DNA of 64,000 nt from Ordospora colligata OC4 (taxonomy: Eukaryota; Microsporidia; Ordosporidae), in NCBI RefSeq assembly GCF_000803265.1, contig NW_014575400.1, positions 147,631 to 211,630 of the forward strand, in the 5' to 3' direction. Positions 61,919 to 64,000 of this stretch are shown in pieces. Both the position numbers and the translations under genes were made by a program. How positions within the stretch are numbered: the stretch's first letter is position 1; every line of letters begins with the position of its first letter. The notes below the pieces were generated by a model, which ran no database searches, had not been told where the DNA came from, and saw nothing but the letters and a program-made list of their open reading frames with translations.

Positions 61919-63184
61919 TTATTGAGTGTCACACACTTGTACTGGTATATCTATATAACATGTTGATGGTTCATCTTCTTGTTGTTTGAAATCCATACTA
62001 TACCATTGATACAAATCTTCTAAATTATTTTCATCAGCAGCATTTCGCCATTCTATAGATCTTTTATTCAACTTTATGTATTCCAATAGCATAACTATTA
62101 GCATATTCATTTTACAATCATTAATAGCATTATCTTATCCCAATTTTTTAATCTCTTGCACTTGACATTCTTTTGCATTTTTTAATATATTGTCGATTGC
62201 ATACCGTAATTTGGCTGATTGTATATCAAATATTCTTTTAATATCATTTGAATCTTCCAGATATTTTTATTGAAATATCTTAACATTCTTAACGTCTTCA
62301 CTTTCTTCCTTTTGATTTTTATGCATCAGGCATCTAACTCGAATAATGCGTAGAAAATCTACTTTGAACTTTAATTTAGTTGCTAAATCAAAGCCTACTT
62401 CTAATCTGATACACCATTTTCATTATCATTCTTTATTACGAATTTTATCGTCGAATTACCATCCTTATATTTCTTTAAAATGGAATAATATTTGAATTTA
62501 ATATTTTTATCGTCAGGAATTTCTCCATTCATGATTTTTTCGATATCCTTTTCCATACTTTCTACTACATTTCTGAATCAATTTTTCTTCATTTTTTCAT
62601 ATAGTGCACGTCCATCATTATATTTTATATATTCATCAAAAAGTGTGCTTTGAATTACAAAATACCTGACTAAAACGTCATGTCTCTTTGATAAAATAGT
62701 TCTTTATAAAACCTGATTATTTTTTTATAATCATCATATGTATAATTCTCATATGATCTACCAGTTAGAAGATCAATCCTTTCAATATTAACATCACTAA
62801 ACATTTCTTCGGCTGATAGATCTTTTTCTTTGATGCATCTTCCTTGTATTTTTCTGATATTTGCTGTTGATCATCATATTTTATAAACTTTCTACACATA
62901 ACCAATAAAACATTCTTTCTTTTTTAAGATCGTATAATTAATTTTTTAAAAGATACTTCTTTATCTATTTCATCCATCTCATTGAGTATATCTTTGATTA
63001 TTTCTGTATTTTCAGGTGTAATTTGTTTATCTAAATAACCAGGCAATCTTTGCTTAAGACTATTCATTTTTTCATTAGCTTTTGGTTGTAAACACTGAAT
63101 TTATTCGTCTATTTTATCAAGTCTGTTCTTAAGTTCCTTAAAATTTAATGTTTTCCATCCATAACTTTTTTCCGTCCACAGCAT
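61919..63184 (-). pseudogene. Decayed gene, Lys/Glu/Asn-rich protein of unknown family
   Basis: On the minus strand a coding-like sequence starts at an ATG at 63184 and can be followed through at least three frame changes and about five in-frame stops of all three types to a final open piece at 61919-62110. Recognisable pieces include LPGYLDKQITPENTEIIKD, MNGEIPDDKNIKFKYY and EWRNAADENNLEDLY. Hydrophilic helical composition continues throughout, as expected for one former protein of roughly 410 aa. Stops of different types and several indels argue for decay rather than recoding. Assembly error near a sequence end remains possible. No family was recognised. Confidence 0.7.
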
Positions 63185-63657
63185 AGTATTGTTGCTATTA
63201 TACCACACAATATATTATATTACTAGATAAATATATATCAAACTAACAATAATTATTCGTTTATTCCATCATTTGTTATATTACTTTCTGATCTACAACT
63301 TCATTATCTTATTGCCTTAATATTATTTTACTATTATCATCTACTACTTCATTTCTTACTTTCTCATCTATCACTCTATTGTTGTAATATTTCACCCTTC
63401 AATTCATCAACAACCTTATTCCAATCCATAAAATGCATCAGACATCACATATTGTTACTGAAATAGTAGCAAAACTACTCCAAACAGATTCGCAATAATA
63501 CTACTCACAGACTTACCTAGTATCTCATCATTCATCTTATTCTTCTCATTTACCACTCACTTCTTCACTTCTTTATCACTCACTTCTTCACTTCTTTATC
63601 ACTCTTTCTATTAATGTATACAACTACACTTGCTATTGTCATTAACAGACCGACCTA
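63185..63657. other. AT-rich spacer, no gene seen
   Basis: About 470 bp; the first 100 bp are extremely AT-rich (runs such as ATATATTATATTACTAGATAAATATATA) and the remainder is G-poor on the plus strand. A small tandem repeat at 63554-63604 is the only structured element. Confidence 0.55.
63554..63604 (+). repeat. Two 23-nt tandem repeats
   Basis: Two identical copies, 63554-63576 and 63577-63599, of a unit that begins CACTCACTTC and ends CTTCTTTAT, plus five bases of a third. Pyrimidine-rich on the plus strand. Confidence 0.9.
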
Positions 63658-63984
63658 TCACATCATCACTATGTTCATCACACTCATATACTCTCTTATC
63701 ATTGCACTTGCAAGCATTACAGCTCTCATAGATCCTATAATCAGACTTCCTCCTATCATCACTCCATGATACCAACCTGCTTGATTCTTACTCATCACAT
63801 ATCTCATCATATTCAGTATTATTGCTATACTTACTGCTGTAGTAATCATCTTGTTAATATCATCAGTACTCGTATCATTCCCATTCCCATTCATTATACT
63901 TATTATTATCATAGCCATCTCAACTATCATTGCTAATACACATAATCCAACACATACCATCTTTGCAATCATTTGATCTCTCAT
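63658..63984 (-). CDS. Met/Ile-rich multi-pass membrane protein, possibly partial
   Basis: A frame of 108 aa from the ATG at 63984, open to the window edge upstream, so the true start may lie outside. Three or four hydrophobic segments (MVCVGLCVLAMIVEMAMIIISIM, KMITTAVSIAIILNMM, VMIGGSLIIGSMRAVMLASAM) alternate with short polar loops containing GNGNDTSTDD. Composition is very rich in Met, Ile and Val. Small membrane proteins in families are common near microsporidian chromosome ends, but I do not recognise this one. It could also be a fortuitous frame in biased DNA. Confidence 0.4.
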   Translation of the reverse strand: MRDQMIAKMVCVGLCVLAMIVEMAMIIISIMNGNGNDTSTDDINKMITTAVSIAIILNMMRYVMSKNQAGWYHGVMIGGSLIIGSMRAVMLASAMIREYMSVMNIVMM

Positions 63985-64000
63985 GCTACTCAACTTACCT

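Noticed and set aside
63554..63604. Tandem repeat considered as CRISPR array or telomere repeat
   Set aside because: Direct head-to-tail copies without spacers, only two units, eukaryotic context, and not a short telomere-type unit.
63985..64000. Reverse-strand AGGTAAGTTGAGTAG at the window edge as a 13-nt intron
   Set aside because: Too short for any known intron and context is cut by the edge; left as an open possibility only with more sequence.

Overview
The window reads as a nuclear chromosome segment of a microsporidian (an intracellular fungal parasite). Supporting this are about fifty short, densely packed eukaryotic genes on both strands with spacers mostly of 50-250 bp, eukaryote-type proteins shortened relative to their families, two very small spliceosomal introns (30 and 28 nt), and a CCC trinucleotide a few bases upstream of most start codons, a signal known from microsporidia. 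The moderately AT-rich base composition and the compactness fit the Encephalitozoon/Ordospora clade, Ordospora more than Encephalitozoon; that placement is inference, since no marker search was possible. I used the CCC signal and family N-termini to move many starts downstream of the longest open frame. Layout: 1-13 kb is housekeeping: a kinase tail, GFA1 (hexosamine synthesis for the chitin wall), a Rad9-like clamp, the Hsp90 activator AHA1, a FAM72 family protein, an RMD1 family protein, eIF5, SPB1, V-ATPase subunit c, a Sen54-like tRNA endonuclease subunit, an RRM protein, a degenerate-ubiquitin/eL40 fusion, APC11, uL22 and proteasome subunit PRE7. 13-23.7 kb holds a highly diverged ER Hsp70 (LHS1-like) ending in KQEL, the giant DOP1, eL37 with an intron behind its start codon, several unknown proteins, tRNA-Arg, tRNA-Lys and a 5S rRNA. 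24-28.8 kb has a P5B cation/polyamine ATPase, a polytopic membrane protein and tRNA-Ala. 28.9-41 kb is the most distinctive part. Three tandem genes encode secreted proteins (882, 545 and 325 aa) that share a small C-terminal or internal module although the rest of each is Lys/Glu- or Ser/Thr-rich low-complexity sequence. A fourth secreted protein (1009 aa, opposite strand) shares a CxC-type cysteine motif and Thr/Val repeats with the first. They look like spore-wall, polar-tube or host-interface proteins; the function is inference. An uninterrupted 272-nt homopurine tract lies inside the second gene. ThrRS and a TEL2-like gene sit between them, and an L-type lectin cargo receptor follows. 42-61.3 kb returns to housekeeping: DUS1, a Bos1-like SNARE, DCP2, RPT2, POP4, PheRS alpha, a CPSF-A/DDB1/SF3b130 family protein, NatB (NAA20), SPT6, uS5, a VPS9 Rab5-GEF gene split by a 28-nt intron, a two-RRM Hsh49-like protein, a Med15-like protein, a MADS-box factor and RPB7. 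61.3-64 kb is gene-poor and looks subtelomeric: it has one decayed gene with several stops and frameshifts, a small tandem repeat, and a Met/Ile-rich membrane protein at the edge. Functionally, much of the window serves RNA metabolism (SPB1, POP4, Sen54-like, DUS1, DCP2, splicing-factor-like proteins, SPT6, Mediator, RPB7) and secretion (LHS1-like, lectin, SNARE, DOP1, VPS9). The secretory genes fit a parasite that exports many wall and invasion-apparatus proteins.
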